From the NCBI GenBank assembly GCA_023078685.1, contig JALGAS010000009.1:1922001-1986000 (forward strand): a stretch of 64,000 nt of DNA, given 5' to 3'. The notes beneath the pieces are model-generated. The model was not told where the DNA came from and did no database searches. It was given only the letters and a program-made list of their open reading frames with translations. Shown in pieces: positions 22,690 to 33,810 of the stretch. How positions within the stretch are numbered: position 1 is the first letter of the stretch; each line of letters opens with the position of its first letter. This stretch comes from Neopestalotiopsis rosae. Taxonomy: Eukaryota; Ascomycota; Sordariomycetes; Amphisphaeriales; Sporocadaceae. The position numbers and the translations under genes were made by a program.

Positions 22690-22795
22690 CCTTTTGCGTC
22701 TTGGATACTGTTCTATGCCTTAGATACTGTTCTGTGCTGGGATACCCTTCTGAGATACCCTTCTGAGATCCTCTTCTGGAAAGTTTTTGGGGGAT
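22690..22795 (-). repeat. Isolated array of the 18-bp unit
   Basis: Degenerate tandem GGATACTGTTCTGTGCTT / GGATACCCTTCTGA units, same family as the arrays of the palindromic elements, here without core or spacer. Confidence 0.7.
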
Positions 22796-23235
22796 ATCCT
22801 TCGCCTACTCCAGTCGTCAAAATGCAAACATTCTAGACATGCATACTTGTATGTCTCTTTGCTCCTGAGCACAGATGCTCCATTTACGACGCTAAGTCGA
22901 ATATCCATTTTCAGATCTATGCAAAAGTAAAGCGTGAGAACATGATGCCTGCACTTTTCAGTGCCAAATCCGCCCCTCATGTCAGACTGCAAACAAGTAT
23001 GACGCAATGAAGCGACGAACGGAAGAGTGCCTAGAATGGATCTACGGTTTAGTCTAGTGACTCAAGTCTACCCCTTGCATGATCGCGAGCCTGTGGCACC
23101 ATTCCCGTTTGCATGCTGCTGGAATTTCGCCGCTCGTAACAAATAACAAGCAAGGCACTATGTACATCTAAAATGTCAATTCTGATTCGAGAAGATTCTT
23201 CCGCCATCTCTGCCTGCTGAGAGCTGAGTGAGCAC
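22796..23235. other. No gene seen
   Basis: Unique sequence between an 18-bp array and the next MADS-like ORF. The usual spacer of the element is absent here. Confidence 0.45.
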
Positions 23236-23930
23236 AGATTTTGCCTGAGACGGCCGCTTCTCCCACCACAAATACAATCATGGCAGCTGTCGAACCAAGT
23301 ACACCCAAGAAAAGAGACAGGAGTAACGCCAACCTGAGTAAGAGATGGCAAACTTTGACGAATATCGGGAATGCAATTCACGCTCAATACGGAGCAAGGG
23401 TATATATCTTCATATCCGTGCCGTCGAGAGGCAAAGAATTTCTGTATCGATCAAGCGAGGACGTTACACCTCTGTTGAAAGACGACATTGTAGGTCAACG
23501 GTATTGCAGACATGAGCATTGGCAGCTGACATGTTTGAGAAGGAGTGCCACTGCCCAGTCCCCATGGTGGTTACCGGCACTGCTCGCCTGACTTCTACCC
23601 CACGAAAGTCCTTTCGATGAGGTGACTTACAACGGGAGAGACGATAACAAAAAATCCTAATTATCTGCGAGACGAGTCAAGAAAGAACGGTTGAAAATAT
23701 AAGGAAAAGGAGAGGAGAAAAAAAAAAAGAAAAGAAAAAAAAAGAAAAAGAAAAGAAAAAAAAAAAAAAGGAAAGAAACAGAAACGTCCACGGTCACAAT
23801 TTTGAATTGAGCTCATATATGTGGGAGTGATGGTTCATGTGAGATCAAGTAACGGGTCAAAACTGCAGTTATAGTGACCCTGGAATCTTCGACCAGGAAA
23901 GGTCCGCAGGCCCTCAGTGTTAGTTCCACC
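23235..23930 (+). repeat. Palindromic repeat element, copy 2 (right-arm part: ORF and 3' tail)
   Basis: Starts just upstream of the small ORF (GCCGCTTCTCCCACCACAAA) and continues through the 3' tail (CTTCTACCCCACGAAAG, GAGACGAGTCAAGAAAGA, a purine-rich tract at 23690-23780, CACGGTCACA, GTGGGAGTGATGGTTCATGTGAGAT, GCAGGCCC). The tail matches the outer ends of the copies at 33 and 46 kb. Spacer, arrays and core are missing. Confidence 0.7.
23280..23591 (+). CDS. Small repeat-borne protein, weakly MADS-like, copy 2
   Basis: 103 codons from ATCATGG. Same layout as copy 1: basic N-terminus PSTPKKRDRSNANL, KRWQTLTNIGNAIHAQYGARV, FISVPSRGKEFLYRSSEDV, then a C-terminal HWQLTCLRRSAT segment. Most differences from copy 1 are single residues and no stop has arisen. 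MADS-like reading is a resemblance only. No promoter module of the complete element lies upstream, so expression is doubtful. Confidence 0.4.
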   Translation: MAAVEPSTPKKRDRSNANLSKRWQTLTNIGNAIHAQYGARVYIFISVPSRGKEFLYRSSEDVTPLLKDDIVGQRYCRHEHWQLTCLRRSATAQSPWWLPALLA

Positions 23931-24089
23931 AGGACATCTGCTGCTACAAGGGGCTCAAACCAGATAGTCTATTTCACTTACGACTTTCTTGATTACGCAA
24001 GTCAATGGCTTGGAATGATCTAACCCACAAAGGCTGATAATGTTGCCCGATGCAGAAATTCTAATTGGAGATACCCGGATTGGTCTCTC

Positions 24090-24470
24090 GTGATTCCCAG
24101 CGGCTCGCTTGACACGAGAGGGATCGTGTTGCTTGTCAAGCACCAATTTCGGAAATCGCCACTTTTGGCGAGGCACGCTTGGCCACGATGCCTTCAGCGG
24201 CTTGCTCGTGGCAAGGTGGAGCCTCAGTGGAATTACCTGATTAGGTATATTGGTCATTTGATTACCGTCTGCTTCGCCGATGGAGCATGGATGAAATGGG
24301 CGCAGGCGGCCAAAACCCGTGATAGGGATCCATGTTTGCTGATACATGCCGAGGAAAGCACATCGTATCAGCTTGATGCCTGGTAGATTTACCTCCACTG
24401 CAGGACGTCTTGATGCAGACTGTGATGCTGGCGTCACGCCTCCGCTCTTTTTCAATTTGTGCGACGAAGC
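24090..24470 (+). repeat. Dispersed repeat R2, copy 1
   Basis: From GAGGGATCGTGTTGCTTGTCAAG to about ATTTGAATTGGGGCAC, this matches 44825-45190 in inverted orientation. Part of it may be coding in the complete version, since the second copy keeps a 92-codon ORF at its far end (44601-44879). Family not recognised. Confidence 0.6.
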
Positions 24471-25547
24471 GCCCAATAATTTGAATTGGGGCACAACGCA
24501 TTTCAAGGCTGGTGCTTCTGGATGCAGCCTGATGCAGTTCGATTGATTCGAGACACGTGAAAGCAAGGCTCGCTACCAGTCCTACTTCGCGGCTTCACCG
24601 GCCAACGTCTGTGGTTGGTTTCAAAGGCCAGGATACGGTAACAGAACCTCGGAAGCTCTAGAATACAGCGTCTTCTGACTGCTTACTTACTGATCCATTG
24701 TACACCCTTGTCTCATGCGCATTGTTCTGCGGCATGCACACTTGAGCATGGATTATACGAGGACTATGACGATGGGCAGGGCATCGCTTCATGACTCATG
24801 TTCTTCTATCACGGCTGTCCACAACTTCCTGTGAGGCTGGGCACTCTTTACACTTACGGTCGTAGACGAGATATTCCGTTTCCGACATGGCATCCTCCAG
24901 AGCGTTCGCCTGGGGCATATCGACAAGATCTTTCACGACTGTGGCGTTTTCCCGCACCTATGACTGTCGTGATGACTTCGGCGACCTTCGATACAAGTAG
25001 ACAAGCGTGTGAAATGTCAACCATGGGTCATGGCGTTTCTATCTTTGCGTCTGAGCATATTGGCGAACCTGATCAGGGATCTCGGGACCCAGCCTGGCTG
25101 GATATGTTGGTCAGAAACCAAAGGCTCTCACATGGAGATCATGGGACAAACTCGACGGTGCCATCACACCTCCCGAGGATGAAACAGACAGTCTTGTTCC
25201 CAAGAATTGATCTAGAGTCCGAAACAAAACGATGACAGTTGTTTGTAAGACAGTACTATTTGGGTTACATTTCAGTTTTTCTTGGGATAACCTTGGGTCA
25301 TCAGTATGGGCTTGAATAGAAATACCAATTCGGCCTCAACGGCAGTTGGCAGCCAGCTGGTGGACTGATTCATCTTTGCCTGGCGGCTTGGCGCGGGGTC
25401 GCTGCTCGACCATCGTCACCCATCGTCACCCATCGTCACCCATCGTCACCCATCGTCATCCGTCCTCATCTTCTCACGCATAAGCATTTGGTATTTGTTG
25501 CACTGTCTTCCACAGCTGTTTAGTACCCTGTTCTTCGTCCCTGCAAA
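24471..25547. other. No confident gene; 11-bp tandem repeat at the end
   Basis: An ORF with ATG at 24798 (145 codons, to 25235) is open but has no recognisable motif and looks like chance. Five copies of CATCGTCACCC lie at about 25410-25460, roughly 90 bp upstream of the JmjC-like gene's start. Confidence 0.45.
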
Positions 25548-26732
25548 ATGCCAAGAGGAGGGAGGATAAAATGGCCTAACATCTGTCCATATTGCGCCAA
25601 ACGAGTCGAAGATGTAGGCAGAAGCAATTGGGGTCGGCATATTCAACGCCATTCACAAAAAGTGAAACAAGAACTCGAGCCAGAAGGTCTCATGGAGGAG
25701 GTGCTCGACATATCGCAGGGACCGTTGGCGCCCTTGATGGCGGCGTTTCGATCTGCGATCCGTCGGTCAGAAGGACTCACAACCCTTCCAGCACCGGAAG
25801 CTGTTCATCTGTGGCAAGATCTCTTCCAGGATGCCCCTGCTCTCTATCCCGCGAGCGAATGTTGGGTCAAGAAACCTGCCTACGACGACCTGCTTAATGA
25901 ACTTGTTCATGAGTTCGACAAAAGAGAAACAAAAGTCTACGTTCGGGGCAGACCACATTTTCCTTGCGAAGATGCACCTTTCATCAAAGTCTTACAACAG
26001 CTTCGAGATCCAGATGCTTCATCGACTTATTATGCTACCAATATGAGTACTTGCGTCGCCCAGATGAGGATGCCGGAGAGGTTTATCGGGACACATCCAT
26101 ACTATGTGGACAATGACATCTTGACTAGCATTAACGTCACGCCTAAGTACACATTCGTCGATTTACATATTGGTAAGAAAACATTCCATGGAGCTGAACC
26201 ATCAGCTAATTTATCTCCAGACCACGGCAAGCATGTCATCACGACATCGCATGGCGGCTGCGTCAAGCTTTGGGCAACATACCCTCTAACCGACGAGAAT
26301 CGTCGATTATATGCTAAGGAATGCGCTCAAAACGATATTTTCATCCGGCTTCACGACAAGCTTGAGAGAGGAGTCTTGTTGATCACGACTGACGACGTGG
26401 CCATCAAGCTGCCACCGGGTTGCCTGCACGCGACATTGACTTTGCGCGGTGGCGTCGTGCCAGGTTTTCAATATACAACAGCCTCTTGCCTGGGAGTATC
26501 GGCAGCCGTGTGGGACCTCCACTCTGCTGCGTTCAAGATGGGAAGGGACGGGGATATACCGCTTTTTGAAGCGCTGATCATGGCATTGCGCTCGGATCAA
26601 CAAGACATGAGAACAGAAGCCTTCCAAACTCTGTGTCCAAGGTGGAAGACTCTTGGTAAAAGTAAATGTCCTGAATTGTCTAAGCTCAAGAAATTGTGTG
26701 GCCTTAACTGCAACCATTGTGGGAAACCTTAG
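25548..26732 (+). CDS. JmjC-like (cupin) protein with N-terminal zinc finger
   Basis: Exons 25548-26172 and 26221-26732 give 378 residues. The 48-nt intron (GTAAGA, CTAAT, CCAG) is a multiple of three and so hidden in the ORF; its removal creates TFVDLHIDHGKHV, with the H-x-D pair of the JmjC metal site. The distal His is in PPGCLHATLTLRGG. The N-terminus has CPYCAKRV...WGRHIQRH, a C2H2-type finger, and the C-terminus CNHC. JmjC proteins are Fe(II)/2-oxoglutarate hydroxylases, often histone or protein demethylases. This is one of the divergent fungal JmjC-like proteins, whose substrates are unknown. Start chosen at the ATG before the finger (AAAATGCC). Apparently intact. Confidence 0.7.
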   Translation: MPRGGRIKWPNICPYCAKRVEDVGRSNWGRHIQRHSQKVKQELEPEGLMEEVLDISQGPLAPLMAAFRSAIRRSEGLTTLPAPEAVHLWQDLFQDAPALYPASECWVKKPAYDDLLNELVHEFDKRETKVYVRGRPHFPCEDAPFIKVLQQLRDPDASSTYYATNMSTCVAQMRMPERFIGTHPYYVDNDILTSINVTPKYTFVDLHIGKKTFHGAEPSANLSPDHGKHVITTSHGGCVKLWATYPLTDENRRLYAKECAQNDIFIRLHDKLERGVLLITTDDVAIKLPPGCLHATLTLRGGVVPGFQYTTASCLGVSAAVWDLHSAAFKMGRDGDIPLFEALIMALRSDQQDMRTEAFQTLCPRWKTLGKSKCPELSKLKKLCGLNCNHCGKP

Positions 26733-27195
26733 AAGGTTCACGGCTGATATGTCGTGAGCAGACACGCAGACTGCATGCCGAGCAGCGAATTGCAAGCTGC
26801 ATTTAAGAGGTGTTCTAGATTATAGTTAGAATCTTTATGAATTACTTACATTACGTACAAACATGCATTTGGCGAAAACTGGTAGGTCATTACTCGGAGT
26901 CGTCACGGGGCTGACAAAATGCGATCTCGTAGTAGTAGATATTTTGACAATAGCGAAGATCGAGCTTCAAACTGCATAGTGAGGCCTAAAACCGAACAAC
27001 CGCTACTGCACTATGCTGATATCCGCATCTCCGAGCCGAGACGAATGCCTCAAATTCTGGAGAAGATACTTGGATTGCTTCGCACACTTGTTTTTCAGTG
27101 GGAACTTCACATCCAGCTCAGTTCGCTTGTTGTTGACATGTTATGAGAACTGAGTACTCGACATCCGACAACAGCCCAGTGCTGGTGTCCCATGG
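26733..27195. other. No gene seen
   Basis: Convergent 3' regions of the JmjC-like gene and the minus-strand gene ending at 27196; short ORFs only. Confidence 0.45.
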
Positions 27196-28001
27196 TCAAT
27201 TGTGCGATGTGCCCTGTTCAAACAGTGTCGGGTTCATGAAATCTTCTTCTTCTGGTTGTGCCTCGTTCGGGTCGTATTCCATCTCGTCTAGCTCGGCTGC
27301 CTCTCTCAGCAAGGTAATGAATAACTCTGTCTCGTTCTTGTATTGTCGAAAGCTTCGGAAAATAGTCAACAAGTGGAAGCAGGAGAAACTTCGAAAAACC
27401 TCGAGCTATTACTTACTGTTCGTCGATCTCTTGTCTCCTTTACCAATAGATTCCATCAGTCTTTCGTTCGCAACTTCAACACTCGTTTGTTTCAGCCTGT
27501 CACTTACATGCTCTTGACTCTGTTGATTCACTGATTAGCACTATAGACTCCCCACACAAAATGTGCACTAACTCGTTTATCAACTGAGATACGTCTGACA
27601 AGATACTGTCAAGCTTTGGTAGCATCTTGCCCATTTCTCCCTGCATATGTCCTCTGAGTTCTGTAACCTCAGATTGACTCGAGCTTGGTTAGTTGATGTT
27701 AAGTTGCTTTGTAGGAGAAACCTTTGACATACAGATACGACAATGCTGTCACTGGCAAATCTGTTCCTTGCTGATCTTGGCAGTTGTTATTCTCCTGGTG
27801 TGGTTCTGGCAAACCCCGCGCACTGGGCTGCATGCTGGCGGGCATGGAAGTCGATGTATCAGCCGATCCCCCTGCGGAAGCAGCCGTGATGCTTCGGGAG
27901 TCCTGACTATAGAGTGCAGCACGTACACAAGGAAGTCGCTGAGATCTTCGATTATGAGCATGAGGACCGAGTCGAGTTCGTCGCGATGACGATATTGCCA
28001 T
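27196..28001 (-). CDS. Unknown multi-exon protein (family with a decayed copy at 62.4 kb)
   Basis: The first exon starts at ATG 28001 (MAISSSRRTRLG), conserved in the copy at 62.4 kb. It is followed by segments in different frames that look coding: ELRGHMQGEMGKMLPKLDS (about 27650), NQQSQEHVSDRLKQTSVEVA (about 27510) and a last exon LFITLLREAAELDEMEYDP ending FEQGTSHN at stop 27198-27196. GTATGT and GTAAGT donors and an ACTAAC branch site support introns, but phases at the first and second junctions are not settled. The middle has coiled-coil character, the end is acidic. No family recognised. Exon-level model is tentative. Confidence 0.5.
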
Positions 28002-30267
28002 GTTCTGCATCGAAGTAAAAGAGGTTTAATGATTCGATACTGCACGAACTTTTCGGCAATCAATGATAAATTTGCAGGTGGGTGTTTACAAGGAGGGAAT
28101 GTCGATGGTAGCCGGCACATAGTTCACTATTTATTTGCAACATAGCAAACATAATGAATCTCTGTAGATGAATCAATGATCTAGCTCAGATTCTGGAAAT
28201 GAACCATACTTCAGTGGAGTACTGTACTTGTTAGAGCTTGCGTTTCGACCAAGAGGCATCTTGACGGGCGCGGTGATAAGACCCACTTCTAGGTTCGATC
28301 TACGCCCTTGGATTTCGATTGATTATGTTTGCAGCAGTTTGCATGAGTCAAACAATCATCGTCAGAACCAGGGTTAGACGTCATTGGAAGGCTCGTATTG
28401 TCACAACGTCCAGACCAAACACGGTTCAAATCCACATCAAGCCAGGTTGAATCCCTGTTACCGTTGCACTTGTACATGACTAAAGTATGCAAACTCTATT
28501 GACTTAGTGGTCAACATCCGGAAAGCCGGGATTGAGGCCCACGTATCTTCGGCGTACGGGTTTTGGGTCCACTACTCGAAGACTTCACTCACAGGCGGGG
28601 TCCGCTTTCGAGGTTCCAGAGCGTATCCCATATCGCAGTGGATAGCCTAAATTTGTATATTTACCGATACGCAAACAGTGTTCATTGTTTCGTAGCACTG
28701 TTGGAATTTATCTATTTCCGCGTTCAAACCGTCGAATCGTTGTGAGGAGCAAACGATGGATCCAAACATTCTCAGCAGCGGGAATCCGCTTGTTCGGCGG
28801 TGATAATGTAGCGTTTTCGTTTCTGGAACCGGCTCTAAACATCACCCTGGCTATCTGAGTAATGCAGAGAGCTGCGGAGGAAACAATCGACTTTGACAAG
28901 AATGTGTCACGTGTGATAATTATACGCTGCTATACAAAGATGTTCCCATGGCATTCGTCTTGCATCGCAATAATTGACTGAAGGCTACAACCTTCAGCCT
29001 TCAACTTGTTCGTATGAGGTTATTGATCTCGTAGAATGATGATCATGGCAATGAAACAAAGGAACATAGATAGAAGGCGATGGAGGGACAAGTTCGAGTG
29101 GATTGTATCTAGTAGGAGATCGATGGCATCCGGAGCTCGCCAAATCCCACCAGGGGGTGGTTTAAGACCCAAACTTGACACATTAAACGTAGATTGATTG
29201 CCATATTCATCTATTAGGGCAAACTACACTAGTGTAGCGGGATATGGCCATAAGACCCGCATCAACCAGATGAAATCTCTGTTGCTGTTGCCACTCTTGC
29301 CTGGTTCAAAGGGATGAGCATTGTAGTCTTCGCGGTATCTATCCGGAAGCCGGAGTTTAGGCCCACATATTTTCGGCCTGCCGTTCTTAGATCCACATTT
29401 CCTGATGGTGCTTGTGTATCTTGGTGTTGTAAAGAAGCAGCAACAACAGGGATCTAAATCAGTCCATCTGGGTATTATGACCGGAATCCGCTGCGCCTAT
29501 ACATCAGTTTCCATTGGATTCACTATCGTGGTCTGGCCCAGAGGAGTAAGAGACTGTACATGATTTACAGTACAGCGCGCATGCATGTGGTTGGTTCGGC
29601 TCATCTTTTGCCATTTGTTTGAAAAGCTTGGTAAGGCAATACGCGTCTCATGACGATATTTGTGGGCAATCAAATAACGAGACACATCGCTGGTACCTAC
29701 CTGATGTGGCAAGTTACAAGTCCCCTAAAGGGACAAGCATTGTAGATAGCACGGTCTACGTCCGGAACGCTGGAGCTAAGGCCCACATATCTTCGGCTTG
29801 CGGATTTAAGGTCCACAATCCATGTCCTTAACTGGCGTTTTAGGGTGTTTGTCTTCCATAATCGCCGTTGGCCTCTTGGGACTTTCTCTCCTTGTGGGTC
29901 CTAAATCCCATTCTACAAGCCCACTTGGCCACTTTCTCTCAAGTACATAGTACCTGGCTCATCAACCCTACCATGCACTGTAGATTTTACGGTGTACGTC
30001 CAGAAGGCTGGGATTAGGCCAACATATCTTGGGCTTACGGGGATTGCAAAGGCTAGATTGATACTTATACTAGATGAGAAACGATACGTGCTCTGGACCT
30101 ATAATAGCCCACAGCTGCCCCTCGCTCGAATCAAGCAACACTGTCCTGTTCCGTCTCCTCCCAGCTAAGGTGTGTTATTCCACATTGCAGAACTCCAAAT
30201 ATTGAAAGCCATACTCTTCAGCCTGTTGTATTACACTGTCTGCTCCCGTCGTGACCAGCCATCCAAC
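28002..30267. repeat. Gene-free stretch with a cluster of 50-75-bp dispersed repeats
   Basis: Copies at about 28523-28573, 29338-29400, 29745-29815 and 29985-30045 share GTAGAT..CACGGTCTACGTCCGGAAG, then AGGCCCACATATCTTCGGC and TTTAGGTCCACA. Further copies lie at 4.73, 19.75 (inverted) and 22.35 kb. The 28.5-kb copy shares extra downstream sequence (GGGGTCCGCTT..GAGGTTCCAG) with the 4.8-kb copy. No ORF with motifs is present. Confidence 0.6.
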
Positions 30268-30820
30268 ATGTATACAATCCAACAGAAGACCAAAATGCGC
30301 AGGAACGGCCCGTCGGTCCTGCGGGAGACAGCTGACCTCGGCAAAAAGGCCAATGTCTTCAGCTTCGCCGTCTACTACAATGCCATTACTGGTCGGATGG
30401 AAGCAAGAGTATACCTTCCCGAAGGGGAGAAAATACCAGATTTGAACAGACTGGTTTGTAATCATAAGCCACTGCTCTGAATTGAAGTACAAATGCTAAC
30501 ATCCGCAGGTTGTATTAGCTCTCCAGAGAGATCGCCGAAAAACCTCCACAGTTGCTGTCAAGACATCGATCACTCATGATGCCAAACCTACCGAGACAGT
30601 GGTAGATAGTACGGTCCCAACCCAACGTGTTCGTCACGCGAGCGATTATTCATCTGCCAACACAATACCCGCCGCAGATCCAGCACCAGATATGGAGACT
30701 GGCCCGGAAGGCTGGGCAGTGGGCGATGAGAGTCCCGAAGACGCGGAAGCGGCTCCAACAGCTGAGACAAGTACCAAATCGATCATATCGCGCCTGTTCT
30801 TCGGTATGCTCCTGGTCTAG
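30268..30820 (+). CDS. Unknown 165-residue protein
   Basis: Exons 30268-30453 and 30509-30820 join in phase 0. The intron is 55 nt with GTTTGT, a CTAAC branch and GCAG. The N-terminal ~70 residues look folded: a basic start (QQKTKMRRNGPSVLRE), then ADLGKKANVFSFAVYY and EARVYLPEGEKIPDLNRL. The rest is acidic and disordered (GDESPEDAEAAPTAETS) and ends in the hydrophobic RLFFGMLLV. The helix-strand order of the first part faintly recalls small fungal MADS-like proteins, but I would not assign it. The gene is apparently intact. Confidence 0.55.
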
Positions 30821-31346
30821 GATAGTCGGGCAGTAAGTTTGGGAGCTTTGAATGTGAATATGGTTACTTGGCAAGGAAAGGGTGGACTATCCAGTTGTTC
30901 TGACTCGATGGGAGCCTCACATCTCGAAGGTTATGGTTGTACAGCAATAGGTTACGGTGTATGAAGTTCAGATCTGAAGCGGGACACTATACGCAACTAC
31001 CTGACAATTGCATCGCGGTATTCTTCTATCTACTTGAGACGAGGTCGCTGGTGTGGCCTCTCTAGACCGACCAATTCGATGAGTCAAGCATCATACCTGA
31101 ACGTCAAACCAGCAAGGTCTGGCTATCTACACCGGCTGACCCTGGAAATGGCATCGTCTATCAACGCAGTCATCCCTGGGATGACCGTCCACATGACGCT
31201 AGCCACATACCCAACTACCAACAGGCAAGTGTCACCTCATGCATGATGATACCTCCTGTGTGAAGTCAGTGACATGGCTGGCTGGATAGGATAGCCTGCT
31301 TCCCCTAACCCTCAACCCCAATCCGTCAGTCCAATGCAATTGTACA
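30821..31346. other. No gene seen
   Basis: Short ORFs only; serves as intergenic space before the next plus-strand gene. Confidence 0.45.
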
Positions 31347-32891
31347 ATGATCATGGCAAAAAAGAAGTCGAAGAAACCATCTGGGCAGTCAATCAATGAA
31401 AACTTGCCTATTGAAAAATTGCCCAATGTTGGTGGCTGCGAAGCCGACCGTCGACTAACATGCTCGTGAGTCCTGCTGTGTCTGCAGCTGATTATACAAC
31501 TGACAGCATCTTAGGCCATACACAAGCACATACATCAAAGTCGTTTTTGGCGCCAATGCTAAAGCAATGAAAGTCCGTGCAGCTCTCCTTGAGAAGTGCT
31601 CCAATCTACCTGCTGGTAATATCGTTGTGGCAAACAGTCTTCACCTGACCCACATTCCAGAGGAGGTTGGCCATGTCCTTGTCCACCATCTCTTCACCGA
31701 AACCTTTCAGTGCTTAGCGCCCGAAGGGTCCACACATCGCGAACAACAGGTAACCGAGCTCATGACCTGCATTCGTGTCTATGCGGTTGCGTGGGATTAT
31801 GAGCTCAACTCGCTCAAGGACCAAGCTCGAAGTGAAATCGAAAGACTAGGAGAATGTTTACCCGTGGCGACTCTCTTGGCTGCTCTGAATGAGGTATATC
31901 CGAGTCCAAGCAAAGATGACATGTGGCTTGGCGACCATTTGAAGGATCGAATGAAGGCGCTCTTTGCTGGCCAGGAAGTCGAGAAGAGTATAGAATCATC
32001 CCATACTGCAGCAAAGTCATCTATCACCGAGCTGGTTTTCCACAACGCTCTTTGCCTGCACGAGGAAGAGCTCAAGCGAAACCGTGGATTGATTGGTAAC
32101 TACGCGACGATGACTGTCAACATTGTTTCATCTTTACTAACCATGTATTAGACTATGGAGCAGTATGCCACGAAGACATACCTGGACCTGACTCCGAAGT
32201 TGAACTCGCCTACAACGAGTCCTTACATGAACCTGCACACAGGCATGAGTTCGCTGGCCAAAAGGATTCATCAAAACTTACATCTGCGTCGGATCTTGAA
32301 GAGAACGAATCCACGCTGGAATCTGAACCTATAGATGTTAATGGGATTGCTGGTTCTCCACAACACGAAACCGTACGCAAACTGTCATACGAAGATAATG
32401 TACAGTGTAAGCGTAAACCTTGCCTGGGACCTGCAGGAGGGAGTGATCAAGATAACACTACCACGAACGATGCTAGTCTTGCTGAAGTGCTGATCACATA
32501 CGAAGAAGCTTCTGTTGAATTCTCGACTTTGGAGCCCCCCTTACAAGACAAAACGGAATTTGTCCCCGGTTCAGAGACAGACACAAGTTCTCCTGTCTTC
32601 ACGCCGCCCTCATCCACAACGTCGTACATTTCTATTGATCCAAAGAAGGTTGAACGATTGGGAATTGGAGAAACGCAAAAGCAGGAAGCACAGCGAGTGA
32701 TCAGGAAAACTTCAAGGACAAATGCGAAGGATTCCAAGAGAAGAAAACTTCGGGAAGCACAGGCTTTGCAGAAATCGGAGGATCTCCATGTAGTTTGCGA
32801 ATTTATGAGTCAACACTTGAAAATAGGAGGAGAATGGAGTGACTGTGAGCTTTGCCGAAAACTTGTGGACGGCTTCGCAGCTGGACTTTAA
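31347..32891 (+). CDS. BTB-like domain protein
   Basis: Exons 31347-31465, 31515-32095 and 32152-32891 give 479 residues. Introns are 49 nt (GTGAGT, CTGAC, TTAG) and 56 nt (GTAACT, ACTAACC, TTAG); both junctions preserve frame. The second exon has TYIKVVFGANAKAMKV, then GHVLVHHLFTETFQCL and RVYAVAWDYELNSLKDQARSE, the pattern of divergent fungal BTB proteins in which sequence around the fold core is reduced. The third exon is a long acidic, Ser/Thr-rich tail ending in a Lys/Arg-rich stretch (NAKDSKRRKLRE) and a C-rich CELCRKL. The alternative start is ATG 31353, two codons on. Intact. Partner unknown. Confidence 0.7.
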
Positions 32892-32929
32892 CATGATCTC
32901 CTCAATGCATGGGAGATCATCACTCAATG

Positions 32930-33810
32930 GGCGGTCGATTTGATATGCATCATCACTCGCACATGTATGAGCTCTATTCAACTATGATCATAGACGCTTT
33001 TTCTCTTTATTTCAATCGATTTATTTTTGACTTGGTCTTTCTTGACTCGTCTCGCAGACACTTAGAGCTTTTTGTCATCGTCTCTGCTGTCATGAGTTGC
33101 CTCATCGGAAGGATTTCTGTGGGGTAGAAGTCAGGCGATCTGTGCCTGTAACCACCTTGGGGACTGGGTAGTGGCACTCCTTCTCAAACATGTCAGCTGG
33201 CAATGCTCATGCCCGCAACATCGGTGACGTCCGTGCTCAGAGACGAGAAGAGAGACAAAAGACAAGAATCCGATTTTGATGGTCTCTGTAAGCACTGTTA
33301 GACCAAAGGCGGGAATGTCAGGGGAGCTCCACGACATACACGCAATTCCGGAACAGTATCCAGAACAGTATTCCAAAAGGGTATCCTAGCATAAAAGAGT
33401 ATTCTAGCCAAAAGAGTATGTATCTCACGACAGAAAAGTATTCCAAAAAAAATATCCCAGAAGAATATTGCAGCATAGAAGAGTATTCCAGCACTGAAGG
33501 GTATCCAAGGCACAGAAGAACACTCCAACACAGAAGAGGATCTTAACACAGAACAATATCCTGGCACAGAAGCTATCCCATTACAGAAACGTATCCCAAC
33601 GCAGAATTGTATCCTACAGTACCACAGAAGTGTAGCCCAAATAAACAGAACAGAAGACTACGTCGAGATTGTGCCATTCTGAAATGATCATTGTGTTCTA
33701 TTTAATCGACGTATCTCGGAAGGATATCGGTTCTAGACTGTTGGAGACGGAGTAGTTGTTGTCGAGATACTCTTCTGTCACAGGGTACTCTTCTGTAATA
33801 GGATACAGTA
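32930..33810 (-). repeat. Palindromic repeat element, copy 3a (one arm, arrays, core)
   Basis: Reading from the left: 3' tail on the minus strand (about 32940-33120), ORF end remnant (33125-33225), half a foldback MITE (about 33228-33288), spacer on the minus strand (33300-33350), array of ACAGAAGAGTATCCC units (33350-33635), core in inverted orientation (33636-33768), and a short mirror array up to 33810 where a full foldback MITE begins. The ORF is destroyed. Confidence 0.7.
33228..33288 (+). mobile_element. Half of a foldback MITE
   Basis: GTGCTCAGAGACGAGAAGAG to GATGGTCTCTG followed by TA is the right arm end of the element complete at 33811 and 50121. It sits inside the arm of the palindromic repeat, replacing part of the ORF and spacer. 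Confidence 0.7.

Noticed and set aside
24798..25235. 145-codon ORF upstream of the JmjC-like gene
   Set aside because: No motif, no paralogue, no splice connection to the downstream gene; likely chance.
30268..30820. Assignment of the 165-residue protein to the MADS family
   Set aside because: Resemblance is limited to a helix-strand pattern; key basic residues do not line up convincingly.
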